Assembly (NCBI GenBank): GCA_014529385.2
Contig: CM043953.1
Span: 110,306,549-110,370,548 of the forward strand
From: Adiantum capillus-veneris
Lineage: Eukaryota; Streptophyta; Polypodiopsida; Polypodiales; Pteridaceae
Direction: 5' to 3'
DNA length: 64,000 nucleotides
The notes beneath the pieces were generated by a model, which saw only the letters and a program-made list of their open reading frames with translations, had not been told where the DNA came from and ran no database searches. How positions within the stretch are numbered: position 1 is the stretch's first letter; each line of letters opens with the position of its first letter. The position numbers and the translations under genes were made by a program. Shown piece after piece: positions 8,331-19,201 of the stretch.

Positions 8331-11296
8331 GTACTTGATAATGCTATTGTTGATTGCTTCTTGCTACTCCAACTTATCATACCATTGCCAATGAAAAATG
8401 CATAACCACTTGTAGATCTTCTATCCATAAAATCTCCTGCCCAATCTGCATCTGTGTAACCATAAAGACAAAGCTTCCCATTATTTTCATAAAACATTCC
8501 ATAACTGACAGTGGCTTTCACATATCTCATAATCCGTCTCATTGCATCAAGATGAATTTTACATGGCTTTTGCATGAATTGACTCACAACACCCACTGCA
8601 TAACTCAAATCTGGCCTTGTTATTGTCAAGTAAACAAGGCTTCCAACCATCTTGCGGTACATTGTGACATCCTCAATGTAATGTCCATCATCAAATAACT
8701 TCACATTTTGATCAAGAGGTGTATCAACCGGTTTGCACGCTGTCATTCCATACTTCTCAAGCATATCCAACGCGTATTGTCTTTGTATCATCCAAATTCC
8801 TGATAATGTATTGACAATTTCAATTCCCAAGAAATATCTCAACTGACCAAGGTCCTTCATGTTGAATTCTCTCAACAAACTCTTCTTGACATGCAAAATT
8901 TGCTCATCATGACTTCTAGTGAGAATCAAGTCATCAACATAGATAACAATAACGACGATCTCTCCATCAACATGCTTCAAAAACAATGAGTGATCAGTAG
9001 TAGATTGTTTAAATCCAATCTTCTTCAAGAATCTGGTTATCTTTTCACACCAAGCTCTAGATGCTTGCTTCAAACCATACAATGCTTTCTTCAACTTACA
9101 CACATAATATGGAAACTCTGAATGTTGATAACCCTCTGGCTGTATCATATAAACTTCTTCTTCCAAGTCACCATTCAAGAATGCATTATCCACATCCATT
9201 TGCCGTAACTTCCAACCAAGCATACTTGCCATTGCTATCACCAATCTGACTGTTGTCATCTTTGCAACTGGACTAAATGTCTCATCATAATCAAGACCTT
9301 TTGTTTGTGCATAACCTTTAGCAACAAGCCCCGCTTTGTATCTTTCCACACTACCATCTGACTTGCACTTGACTTTGTATACCCATTTTGAACCAATTGC
9401 TTTCTTTTCACTTGGCAAGCAAACCAAATCCCAAGTGTCATTCTTCACAAGAGCATCCATCTCATCATCCATAGCTGACTCCCATTCTGATTTTCCAATT
9501 GCCTCTTGAAAACATGTAGTCTCTTTATGTTGCACACGTGAAACCATGCATGCATAATGTGTACGCATGTAACCATTGTATGTCAATCTATCAACTGGAT
9601 AACGCACCCTCTCTGATCTTCTCAACTGTGGTGCACTCTTCTCTTCAACTATTGCATATGGGGGTACATATTTCTCAATATGCTTACTGCTAGGTGTCCT
9701 TAAATGTGGTAAACCATTCTCTTTATCGAGGATTTCATCTCCAGAACTCTCTTCAACCACTTTCTTCTTGCCTTTCTCTTCTTGCTTCTTATCTCGCAAA
9801 CGACCGCTCCATGGGTTGACACTTCCTGTACTCTCCTCTACCATATGTGGTCCTGAAATAATTCTTGTTGATGGTCCTGGCTTATCAACAACATGATGCA
9901 CATTCTCTTGCTCTTCATAATCATCTTCTATCATCACTGGCTTTGGTTTATACCATGGTTCATGCTCACAAAATCTGACATCTCTACTGACATAAACTTG
10001 TCTTGTCGTAGGATCATAGCACTTGTAACCTTTCTTTTCAACTAGATAGCCCAAGAATATACACTTCACTGCCTTTGGCTCCATCTTCTTTCTTGCTTCA
10101 TTTGGCACATGAACATAGCAAACACATCCAAAAAATTTCATGTAGGAAACTGTTGTCTTGATCCCATAAAGTCTCTCATAAGGTGAAATTTCATGAATGG
10201 CAGTTGTTGGTGTTTGATTCATAATGTGTACTGCTGTATGAACTGCTTCAGCCCAATATGTTAATGGCATATTCATCTCATTCATCATGGCTCTTGCAAT
10301 CTCTGCTATGACTCTATTCTTTCTCTCAGCAACTCCATTTTGTTGTGGTGTGTATCTGCAAGTAATCTGTCTTCTTATGCCTTGTTCACATAAGTAATCA
10401 TCAAAACTATGTGACATGTACTCTCCCCCTCCATCTGTACGTAGGCATTTAATTTGACAACCATTCTCTTTCTCAACCATAACTTTGAACTCCAAGAATA
10501 CCTCTAATGCCTCTGACTTTGCCTTTAGAAAGTAAACCCATGTCATTCTGCTATAATCATCCGTGAATGTGATAAAATATCGACAACCATTCGGTGTAGC
10601 ATGATCACAAGGTCCCCAAATATTTGAATGAACAATTTCCAAAGGACTTTGGCTAATTCTCCCCCTCTTTGGAAATGGTAAACGAGATTTCTTTCCAAAT
10701 TGACAAGCTTCACAAACATGATCAAAATTCAATCTGCCAAACTTTGGTAATCCACGTACAATTTGATTTGATTGCATATGCTTTAGTCTTCTAAAATTGA
10801 CACGACCAATCCTCTTATGCCATAACTCTGCCCAATTATCTTGAGTGGTTGATTTGTTTGCATACATACCACTGTGTAAACATGGATCTCCAGCTTCCAA
10901 TGAGAACAAGCGACCTTTCTTTCTTCCACGTGCCAATATCTTGCCTGGTCTGCCTTTGTGAAACTCCTCTATGAAGCAGCCATAACGATTAAAACGGACT
11001 TGCAATCCTTGATCTGTCATTTGTCCAACTGATGCTAAATTCTTTGTGATTGAAGGCACATATAGAACATCTCCCAATGTGTTGTATGTCTCGTCTTTTT
11101 CTAGCAATGGAACTGAACCAACATGTGTAATCCGATGCATAGTATCATCACCTGTAGCGACAAACTCATCCTCTTCTAATTTCTCTTTTCTGTCAAACCA
11201 TTCACCATGATATGTCATATGATTTGTGGCACCACTATCTAAATACCAATCATTTGTATGATGTGGCTCCACCATGCTTCCAACAACATGCTCCAT
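8279..11296 (-). CDS. Copia pol polyprotein: protease, integrase, RT, RNase H
   Basis: A 1005-residue open frame. Protease: D20-S21-G22 in WYLDSGATNHM. Integrase zinc module near residues 159-198: WH160 and C195-x2-C198 are present, but the second histidine is Arg165. Integrase core: the first acidic residue, normally HTD in IVHTDxWGP, is Asn225, whereas D288 (LRTDGGGEY) and E324 (NGVAERKN) are kept. RT spans about 615-860, with motif A near D701 and Y786-V-D-D789. RNase H starts about 940 (YTDADWAGD). The frame is lost near residue 990, so the last ~19 residues are out-of-frame translation. The product would process gag-pol, copy RNA into DNA and insert it; with Asn225 the integrase should be inactive. 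A gag-pol junction lies upstream at 11300-11420. Confidence 0.93.
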   Translation of the reverse strand: MEHVVGSMVEPHHTNDWYLDSGATNHMTYHGEWFDRKEKLEEDEFVATGDDTMHRITHVGSVPLLEKDETYNTLGDVLYVPSITKNLASVGQMTDQGLQVRFNRYGCFIEEFHKGRPGKILARGRKKGRLFSLEAGDPCLHSGMYANKSTTQDNWAELWHKRIGRVNFRRLKHMQSNQIVRGLPKFGRLNFDHVCEACQFGKKSRLPFPKRGRISQSPLEIVHSNIWGPCDHATPNGCRYFITFTDDYSRMTWVYFLKAKSEALEVFLEFKVMVEKENGCQIKCLRTDGGGEYMSHSFDDYLCEQGIRRQITCRYTPQQNGVAERKNRVIAEIARAMMNEMNMPLTYWAEAVHTAVHIMNQTPTTAIHEISPYERLYGIKTTVSYMKFFGCVCYVHVPNEARKKMEPKAVKCIFLGYLVEKKGYKCYDPTTRQVYVSRDVRFCEHEPWYKPKPVMIEDDYEEQENVHHVVDKPGPSTRIISGPHMVEESTGSVNPWSGRLRDKKQEEKGKKKVVEESSGDEILDKENGLPHLRTPSSKHIEKYVPPYAIVEEKSAPQLRRSERVRYPVDRLTYNGYMRTHYACMVSRVQHKETTCFQEAIGKSEWESAMDDEMDALVKNDTWDLVCLPSEKKAIGSKWVYKVKCKSDGSVERYKAGLVAKGYAQTKGLDYDETFSPVAKMTTVRLVIAMASMLGWKLRQMDVDNAFLNGDLEEEVYMIQPEGYQHSEFPYYVCKLKKALYGLKQASRAWCEKITRFLKKIGFKQSTTDHSLFLKHVDGEIVVIVIYVDDLILTRSHDEQILHVKKSLLREFNMKDLGQLRYFLGIEIVNTLSGIWMIQRQYALDMLEKYGMTACKPVDTPLDQNVKLFDDGHYIEDVTMYRKMVGSLVYLTITRPDLSYAVGVVSQFMQKPCKIHLDAMRRIMRYVKATVSYGMFYENNGKLCLYGYTDADWAGDFMDRRSTSGYAFFIGNGMISWSSKKQSTIALSSTGLNIMEQLWQHVKSHG

Positions 11297-11907
11297 AGGA
11301 AATAAATGTCCACTCGATCTATTGTCATATATATTTTGATCATGAGGATTGTATCCAGCAAAGTTTCCTCCATGTCTGCCATAACTTCGGCGTCTTCCAC
11401 CACGATCACGATTTTGATTTAGCCTTGTGTAACATTCTCTTTCAAAGTGACCATAAATGCCACATCTGTTACAATATCCATCTCTTTGAGGATGTACAAA
11501 TCGTCCACCTCCACATCCACGAGTTCGGGCTCTCCCCTACCTCTTTGGCTATAATCATTGTAACTTTCACTTTGTTGGTTTTGCCATTGACCTCTTCCAG
11601 CATTGTTTCCACGACCATAGTTTCCTCTTCCACCTCTATTGTTTCCACGACCTCTAGAGTAAAAAACCTGATCTCTGGAATTGTTATTTGATGTAGAAGA
11701 ACCTGACTTGCCTAACTTCACCTCTTCTTGCAAACAAAGGTTTACTAACTCTTCAAAATCAGGCATGTGTCCTCGAACAAATATAGATGTATCCAATGAC
11801 TTGTATTCCGGTCCCAAACCATTCAATGTCACTGAAACTAAGTCATCATCTGGAACTTCAATATTAATGCTCGCAAGATCTTTCTGTATTTGCTTTATCT
11901 CTGTCAC
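11297..11907 (-). pseudogene. Copia gag, C-terminal half with zinc knuckle in another frame
   Basis: 11419-11907 reads as the second half of a Copia gag (UBN2/Retrotran_gag type): EIKQIQKDLASINIEVPDDD, LNGLGPEYKSL, then an Arg/Gly/Asn-rich tail (SRGRGNNRGGRGNYGRGN). The CCHC knuckle CNRCGIYGHFEREC lies at about 11435-11480 but in a different frame, so a frameshift sits between the RGG region and the knuckle. Gag would form the virus-like particle in the cytoplasm and bind element RNA. Similar Gly-rich tails are usual just before the knuckle. Confidence 0.85.
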
Positions 11908-12336
11908 ATAATCTGATATGGATCTATTTCCTCACCATACACAATGTAACCTTTGCTTCAAGTGAACTTTTCGTGGTTCTGTATTGGAGCTGTTCATTCT
12001 TGCTAGTATCTCCCATGCTTCCTTTGGAGATTGAGCCTTCTTCACATGTGGTATAAAGAAGTCACTAATGCATAGTGAAATTCAATGCATCACTTTCCTT
12101 GAATTCTCGATCCACTTCTTGTAAGCTTCTACTCCTGCTTGCCATGTTTTATGTGCTTCAACATTCTCTCTGTTTGGTTCCAAACCAACCTCGGGACACT
12201 CTTATTCACCTGTAATGTAATCCCATAAACCTTTGCCCATGATAAAGTTCTCCATCCTGTAAGACCATATGCTGTAGTTCTCTCTGGTAAGCTTCTCTCC
12301 AACAATCTGTGTGACTTGAGTTGAACTTTCTGCCAT
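11908..12336 (-). pseudogene. Copia gag, N-terminal half
   Basis: The likely start is the ATG at 12334-12336 (MAESSTQVTQIVGEKLTREN). It is followed by YSIWSYRMENFIMGKGLWDYI, the Y-W-x-x-x-M and GLW signature of Copia gag. A TAA at 12202 ends the frame. Downstream, translations such as WQAGVEAYKKW, SPKEAWEILARMN and KVHLKQRL appear with further stops, so the middle of gag is decayed. The 5' leader, 12337-13222, has no other gene. Confidence 0.85.
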
Positions 12337-13222
12337 CTTCACTCTCTCAATTTCTTCCAAAGGATTTTGACAAAATTTCGGCAGAGTTTCGTTTATATTT
12401 GGACAATATCTCAAGTGACAATCTCAACCAAAGTGCTCATAAACACTGACGGAAAATCTCTCACTGCCAAGGGAAAATCCACTGACTCACTTTGCCACAG
12501 ACTGACTCAATACTGCGTAAATACTCTAAAACAATGTCCACATGGACCTGTATGCAAATGCAATCCATACGCTGTCCCGTACCACATATCCATACATCCA
12601 CCTTCTTCCCATAGTCGTAAATGACATATGAGGTCTTTCGCGGGGCCAGTCGGGGCTTCGCTCTAGTACCTAATCCACCAAGCCAAGGTACCAAAGCTCC
12701 CAAGGCAAGGCTTCAAAAAACCTCACTCGACCCTCACAAAGGCTGCAGTTATCCAAAATACATTGACCGCATATCCATACATAACCACAAAGTACTCAAT
12801 CTGACAATATAACCGCCTCAACTTCTTCCCACAACTTTTCTTACATAGGCGGCTGTCCATAACGGACCCACAACAACCAAACATAATCTTCGATAACATA
12901 ATATCATGATGAAAAGCTCTATGTCGCTCTCCAAAACCTGTGTAAATGCTGAATTCTTCACCTGTAACCTGTAAATCTACTGTCGAGTGCAAAACTGGAC
13001 AACTCCTATGCTTGTGCGAGCTGGCTGTTTGCTGTAGAAAATTGTAGATTTTGGCAAATCTGAGTATGCCAATGCGTCCAGAATGCCCAAAAACATAAAG
13101 ATAGACTTCTGGATCACTGTATTCCGCGTTCGGGTGAGGGAGTTATGACAAAAAAACCTCTCTTTTTTGCTGTTTTCCAGAACTGCGAAAACCTGTGTAT
13201 TGACTGTAGCTCCTTAAACTGA
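12337..13222 (-). other. 5' leader of the Copia element
   Basis: About 890 bases between the primer site and the gag ATG without an open frame that resembles a protein family. Long leaders of this kind are ordinary in Copia elements and carry RNA packaging and dimerisation signals, none of which I can point to here. Confidence 0.6.
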
Positions 13223-13234
13223 GCTCTGATACCA
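13223..13234 (-). promoter_or_regulatory. Primer-binding site, initiator-Met tRNA
   Basis: The minus strand reads TGGTATCAGAGC, three bases inside the 5' LTR. This is the standard plant Copia minus-strand primer site. Confidence 0.95.
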
Positions 13235-13237
13235 CTT

Positions 13238-13452
13238 TGTAGAGTGCGCAGGTGATGGAGAAGGTAGAAAAGAAGACTACACAAACACACCAATACACAT
13301 CGAGACACACACACACACAATCGTTACCCTGCAGCAGCCATTCAACGAGCTGCTCTTCTCTTCTTCTCTTTGAACTATTATCCAAAGTATATTTACAACA
13401 TAGTATAGTCAGTGTCCAGCCGCCCATAGCACAATGGACATATTCTTTAACA
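13238..13452 (-). repeat. 5' LTR of the Copia element
   Basis: 215 bases, TG...CA on the minus strand, matching 7748-7961. TATCT follows at 13453-13457. Confidence 0.95.
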
Positions 13453-13457
13453 TATCT

Positions 13458-14640
<1,183 letters not shown>

Positions 14641-15554
14641 ACTCACTGCTGTTAATAATCGTGATTTTTGCACTTGACCTAAAGTGAGATTTGAGACCAT
14701 AAGCATGTGTGCTTAGCTCTTATAAACATGTCCTAGAAGTTTCGTAACATTTGGATGTCATTTGATGCTGTAACGGTTGTGATTTGTTTGTCGATGAGCG
14801 ATTAGCTTTTGGTGATTTTTGTCATTTGAGTGTAGCTTGAGTTAGATGTGAGTTGTTTGTTGTTTTCCAAGAGATTGACAACCTCTTGAAGCCTCTATGT
14901 ACTAGTCGAGTCAGCTTTGTCCCATGGATCGACAATTATATTCGTAGTTTTCGCTATGTCTGCAATAAGATAAGAGTGAGGTTAGACACTCGTCCCACAT
15001 TTGGCATCACTGCTGGGGATCGAAGAGACCTAAACTAGGGAAAAACATGAGCGTCTTGTGAAGTTATCCTTTAACTTCCTCTAGGATCTCTTAGAGTCAA
15101 AACTTTCTTTTTAAAACCACATAGTTTAAGATCGCCGTCTTTTGATGTGTAGAGATAGCTTGGAAGTAAGTTGTGCTTGCTAAGTACCTTTTAGGATTGT
15201 AGGATTAGACTATGATTTTTAGAATGATTGATGGACGAGACAAGTCTTAAGATCAAGGCTCAGAAAACCATAAAAAACAAGAAAACGAGTGTTTGTGGAC
15301 ACTTTCCACAACCCCATTGCAACAGAACCTAGGAGTAGGGTAAGTAGAATCCGAGGTGGAATTTCAGAACATTGCTCTATCCAAAAAAACCAATTGTCAG
15401 TTGTTTATGTAAAGTGCAGAATTTTAGGTCTACGGCTAGAAATAACACCAAAAGACTATCCATCATTAAATCTGACTGGAGGGTATGCTTTAAAAGTTGT
15501 ATGAACCTGTGGGTAAGCTTAAGGACACATTTGAGGTAAAATTTCAATAGTTTG

Positions 15555-16510
15555 CAAAAACTGAGATTATTTACTTTTTCTTGACATTTTGGGCCAAATC
15601 AAGTTTTGACTTGACTCAGAGGCTTAAAATAGATCATAAAAAGACTGTCCAATGAAAAAATTGAAAAAAGTGCTCATTTTAGGCCTAAAGTAAATAATCG
15701 TGATTATTTACTTTTAGCTCAAAAGTGGCCAAGGTTGATACCAGAGACTCTGTGCATGTGTACAAACATCTTTTGTAAAGGCCCATAGAATTTGGATCAA
15801 CAAATTGACCAAAACCTTGGTAGAAACTATATTTTGTACTGACTGTCAAGAACTTGAGTGTAAATTGGAAAAATTTTGTTCAAACTCAGTGAAACTTGAC
15901 TTATAAGCTTATATTGATATGATAAACAAGTGTACATGCTGAGATGACCAAAAAGATGCAAAATTTTGCAGATGTAAATAATCATGATTATTTACTTTTC
16001 CCATTTTTTAACTTTTTTGACCAACCCAGCATACATGTTATCTTAAGCCCACAAATCAAATTTGGTAAGATTTGGATCATTGGAGTGAAAATTGTGGCCA
16101 AATTTGCAAATTCAGTCTGCAGACATAAAACTATTGACCATTTGAACAAGAATGATCCAAACTTGATGAAACTTGGCTAGGGAGCGTAAGTTAAGCTGAT
16201 TAACAATTCTCTGTCAAGATTGTGGCAAAAACTTGCACAAAAATAGCAAGAGTAAATAATCACGATTATTTACATCCGCTACAAAACTAGACATTCTTGC
16301 ACATTTGAGTATACCACAAGGTCAAGCATATCAAGTAGACCACACAAATCAAATTTGGTGAAATTTGGATCACAAAAGTGAGACTTAAGCCAGATTCTTG
16401 AAAACTGAGTCTACGGACACGAAACAGTTAATAACTTGAACAAATTTTGTTCAAACTCAGTCAAACTTGTCTAGGGACCTTAACAAGTTGCATGCTTGGC
16501 AAATCAAGCG
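15555..16510. repeat. Degenerate ~280-bp tandem repeats with a conserved 22-bp palindrome
   Basis: GTAAATAATC-nn-GATTATTTAC occurs at 15690-15711, 15974-15995 and 16252-16273, each with a different central pair (GT, AT, AC), spaced 284 and 278 bases. Half of it occurs at 15565-15574. Between the palindromes, phrases such as TTTTGTTCAAACTCAG and AAACTTG recur in the same order. No coding potential is seen. The repeats lie upstream of a CACTA-type gene end at 16685. Confidence 0.8.
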
Positions 16511-16684
16511 AAAAAGTGTAAAAGATTGAGAAAAGATACACAGAGACACCATTTTTGACTTTTGAGCTTGTGACTGTTAGACCAACATAATACAAGGCCA
16601 CTGAGTAATTTGGGTTCAATCGAATCCAAGTTGGTACATGTTCACTCAGTTTCCAGGTTGCAAATTAGTCTTTGGCTTTTTGCA

Positions 16685-17155
16685 GTGAACTCTAGGTGGT
16701 TGTGGACAGATGCTCGGGATACGTTTGTACTTCCGCAGCATTGTGAACAAGTTGTATTCATACACAATCCACTATGGACAGAAAATGATCTCTCTAAACC
16801 TTGTTGGCTCTATGTCGCTCAAGTTGCACCACGTAGCAAGCAAGTGTTTGAAGGATTGGACATTGAGGCCGAAGAGGTAATTCATGAACAAAGCGCTGGA
16901 CCGATGAAAACTTTAAGTTTAGATTTTGAGGTGGATGTCAGCAGTGAGCAATTGTTTGAACCTAGAGATGAGGTGTCAAATACTGAAGCTGATGTGGAGA
17001 GCGACAAAGAAGTAGAGTTTGATGACGAAGATGCAGAAGTACAGATTGAGATAGACATCTTTGGTGCATCAAATCTCATAGAGGATGAGAGATTAATGAT
17101 TTTTGCTAGGAACTCTTTTGTAAAACTCTTTTTATTAGCCTACAATACACTTTAG
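16685..17155 (+). pseudogene. CACTA TNP2 transposase C-terminal exon (DUF4216-type)
   Basis: A likely splice acceptor (TTTTTGCAG) precedes an exon reading RDTFVLPQHCEQVVF, then CWLYVAQVAPRSKQVFEG, then an acidic tail (VESDKEVEFDDEDAE). The TFVLP-HCEQV and APRS phrases are typical of the C-terminal domain of En/Spm TNP2 proteins, and the same phrases occur in the CACTA gene at 55685-56242. The remaining TNP2 exons are missing upstream, replaced by palindromic tandem repeats. About 107 bases downstream a second CACTA-like ORF starts, matching the TNP2-then-TNPA order. Confidence 0.75.
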
Positions 17156-17261
17156 ATTCATTCATTTGTGTAGCAGCTTCATGGATTTTTTATTTGTATT
17201 GATTAAGCATTTCTTTTGTAAACTAACGTATTTTGTGGGTGTTGTTTGTGTATGATTAGCC

Positions 17262-18005
17262 ATGGCCGATGACGATGAGCCATACTCTCCTAGCTCTAGT
17301 TTTCCTGTCACTCTGGCCGGCATGTCACCCAAGCAGATGGGCTCGTTTTTGTCTCAGTTCACACCAGAGCAGATCGCGATGGCACAACACCTTTGGGAAG
17401 CAGGTCCCTCGAGACCTACTACGCCCGACCCTACGCCCGGGACTAATGTGGTCCCTACACCGAGCAGCCCCACACCTCAGTCTAGTGTGACCCCTACGCC
17501 TAGGACTCGTGTGCCCCCTAAGTCCATCCATGGGAATACGGGTATATGGACATTAGTAGAGAAATTTAGTAAACAAGCACATTTTATACATGTCAAAAAG
17601 ACTTTTAAGGCACACCAAATGGCAACCCTCTTCATATCCCAAATTTTTAAACACCATAGCTTGCCAACATCAATAATGTTGGATAGAGATCCTCGAATGA
17701 CCAGTAATTTCTCGAAGGGTCTCTTTGAGAATCTAGGTACTAGGCTTAGTTTCTCTTCGGCCTATCACCCACAAACGGATGGCCAAAGTGAAATAGCCAA
17801 CCTTACGATTCTAGATCTATTTAAGACCTATGCTATCAAAGTAGATCAACGTTCCCAATGGGATAAGTACCTACCTCTTGTAGAGTATGCGTACAATAAC
17901 ACTATCCATATTACTACGGGGAAGGCACCTTTCGAAATCATTGAAGGAAGACCTAAAAGTCCCTTGCTACTTAAGGTAAATGGGAAGATCTTTGCTGCTG
18001 ATTAG
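17262..18005 (+). CDS. Chimeric ORF: CACTA TNPA-like N-terminus fused to Gypsy integrase core
   Basis: A 247-residue frame. Residues 1-85 (MADDDEPYSPSSSF; then FLSQFTPEQIAMAQHLWEAG and a Pro/Thr-rich stretch) resemble the start of the TNPA-like ORF of the complete CACTA element at 55.4 kb. From about residue 87 (SIHGNTGIWTLVEKFSKQ) it is a Ty3/Gypsy integrase core with D141 (MLDRDPRMTS) and E177 (YHPQTDGQSE); the first catalytic Asp lies upstream of the junction and is lost. The junction is near 17520 and keeps the frame. It stops at 18005, after which the integrase continues. It probably arose by insertion or rearrangement; expression is unknown. Confidence 0.7.
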   Translation: MADDDEPYSPSSSFPVTLAGMSPKQMGSFLSQFTPEQIAMAQHLWEAGPSRPTTPDPTPGTNVVPTPSSPTPQSSVTPTPRTRVPPKSIHGNTGIWTLVEKFSKQAHFIHVKKTFKAHQMATLFISQIFKHHSLPTSIMLDRDPRMTSNFSKGLFENLGTRLSFSSAYHPQTDGQSEIANLTILDLFKTYAIKVDQRSQWDKYLPLVEYAYNNTIHITTGKAPFEIIEGRPKSPLLLKVNGKIFAAD

Positions 18006-18332
18006 TATAGCCGAGACCTACAAGAATCTTTCCAAAAGATTAAGGAGGCTATATCCATCTCACTAACAAGCACAGAAAGGGCCTTAGCTTTCAAGGAAAA
18101 TGATTGGGTCCTACTCAAATTTCCCAAGGCTTGATTGAGGCAGACTACGGGCAAAAATCGTATGGGCCACCAAAAGTATTATGCTAAACTAGCAAAAAGA
18201 TACTATGGTCCTTTTCAAATCCTAAAACCAATCAATGAGATGGCCTATCAACTCAAGTTGCCCAACCATTGGCTCATTCACAATGCTTTTCATGTGATCC
18301 TACTTAAGCCTCACAAAGGAGAGCCACCATAA
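18006..18332 (+). pseudogene. Gypsy integrase C-terminal domain
   Basis: It continues the integrase in the same frame after a TAG: DLQESFQKIKEAI, then NDWVLLKFPKA, a stop at ~18132, then KLAKRYYGPFQILKPIN and LPNHWLIHNAFHVILLKPHKG. The YYGPFQI phrase is the GPF module found C-terminal to the core in chromovirus-type Gypsy integrases. The frame breaks off at 18332, just before the 5.5-kb TIR element. It resumes at 23856 (EPIIEDPPEIKDQ) and again at 32052. Confidence 0.85.
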
Positions 18333-18783
18333 GCATTAGGAAGAGAATGGGGTATAGGAGGGCCTCTTTATTTGGCAGTTTAAGGAAAAACTTAAAACTT
18401 AGTCAAGCTTTGACCAAGGGCTAGCATGCTGGGGTAGATAGTTTAGACATGCCTATATAAAAATCCTTTTGCTTATTTTCTTGGAGAATATATGCAGATT
18501 TTACTAGAACTGGTAGGAGTTACTCTCCCCCCAAAAGCACCTTTTCAATTTTCAAATATTAAAAGTTTTCCTCTCTTGTCCCCTCTTTGTCTTCTCTCTC
18601 TTCTTATTTCTCTCCCTCCAAAGTGTCTTAAGCTCTCTTTCTCTCCCCTCAACTTCTAAAAAGTGCAATCTTTATCTCCATTCTCTCTTTGAAATGCCCT
18701 GACATCTCTCTCTCTCTCTCTCCTACTCTTCTCATGCTAGGGCATCTTTTTGTAAAGTAGCCTACCACACATCATTCTACCTC

Positions 18784-19010
18784 TGTAACATCTCCTTCTA
18801 GATTTGAAACCTCTTCCTCCATAGCTACAACATCTCCTTCTAAACCTGCAACCTCTTTCACCATAGCTACAAGATCTCCTTCTATATCTGCAAGCTCTTT
18901 CTCCATAGATCCAACATTTCCTTCCACATCTGCAACCTCTTTTCCATAGCTCCAACATCTCATTCTAGATCTGCAACTTATGTCTCCATAGATCCAACAT
19001 CTCCTTCCTT
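18784..19010 (-). repeat. 42-bp minisatellite with in-frame coiled-coil translation
   Basis: About five degenerate copies of a 42-bp unit. The minus-strand frame 18772-18963 translates as 14-residue repeats of the type KEVADVEGNVGSME, KELADIEGDLVAMV, with hydrophobic residues spaced as in two heptads, as in a coiled coil. There is no promoter or domain beside it, and it could be a captured gene piece or simply a repeat that happens to stay open. Confidence 0.7.
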
Positions 19011-19164
19011 GATCAAGGTTCCCTAGTCCACTTTCACTCTCTTACCAAGCTTGCATCTCTCTTTTGATTTCCATAACCTCTTTCTTGATGTGCAACATCA
19101 ACTTTCCTACTCTAGCTCCCTATCCCCTTTCATAAACCTTTTCATGGTTGCTACAACATCTCCT

Positions 19165-19201
<37 letters not shown>

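Larger units (their letters stand above)
7748..13452 (-). mobile_element. Complete Ty1/Copia LTR retrotransposon (minus strand)
   Basis: About 5.7 kb bounded by two ~215-bp LTRs and flanked on both sides by the 5-bp target duplication TATCT (7743-7747 and 13453-13457). Read on the minus strand the order is 5' LTR, iMet primer site, gag, then protease-integrase-RT-RNase H in one frame, polypurine tract, 3' LTR. Integrase before RT is the Copia order. Gag is broken by several stops and shifts, pol by one late frameshift, and the integrase has lost catalytic residues, so this copy cannot move on its own although its structure is complete. Confidence 0.95.
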
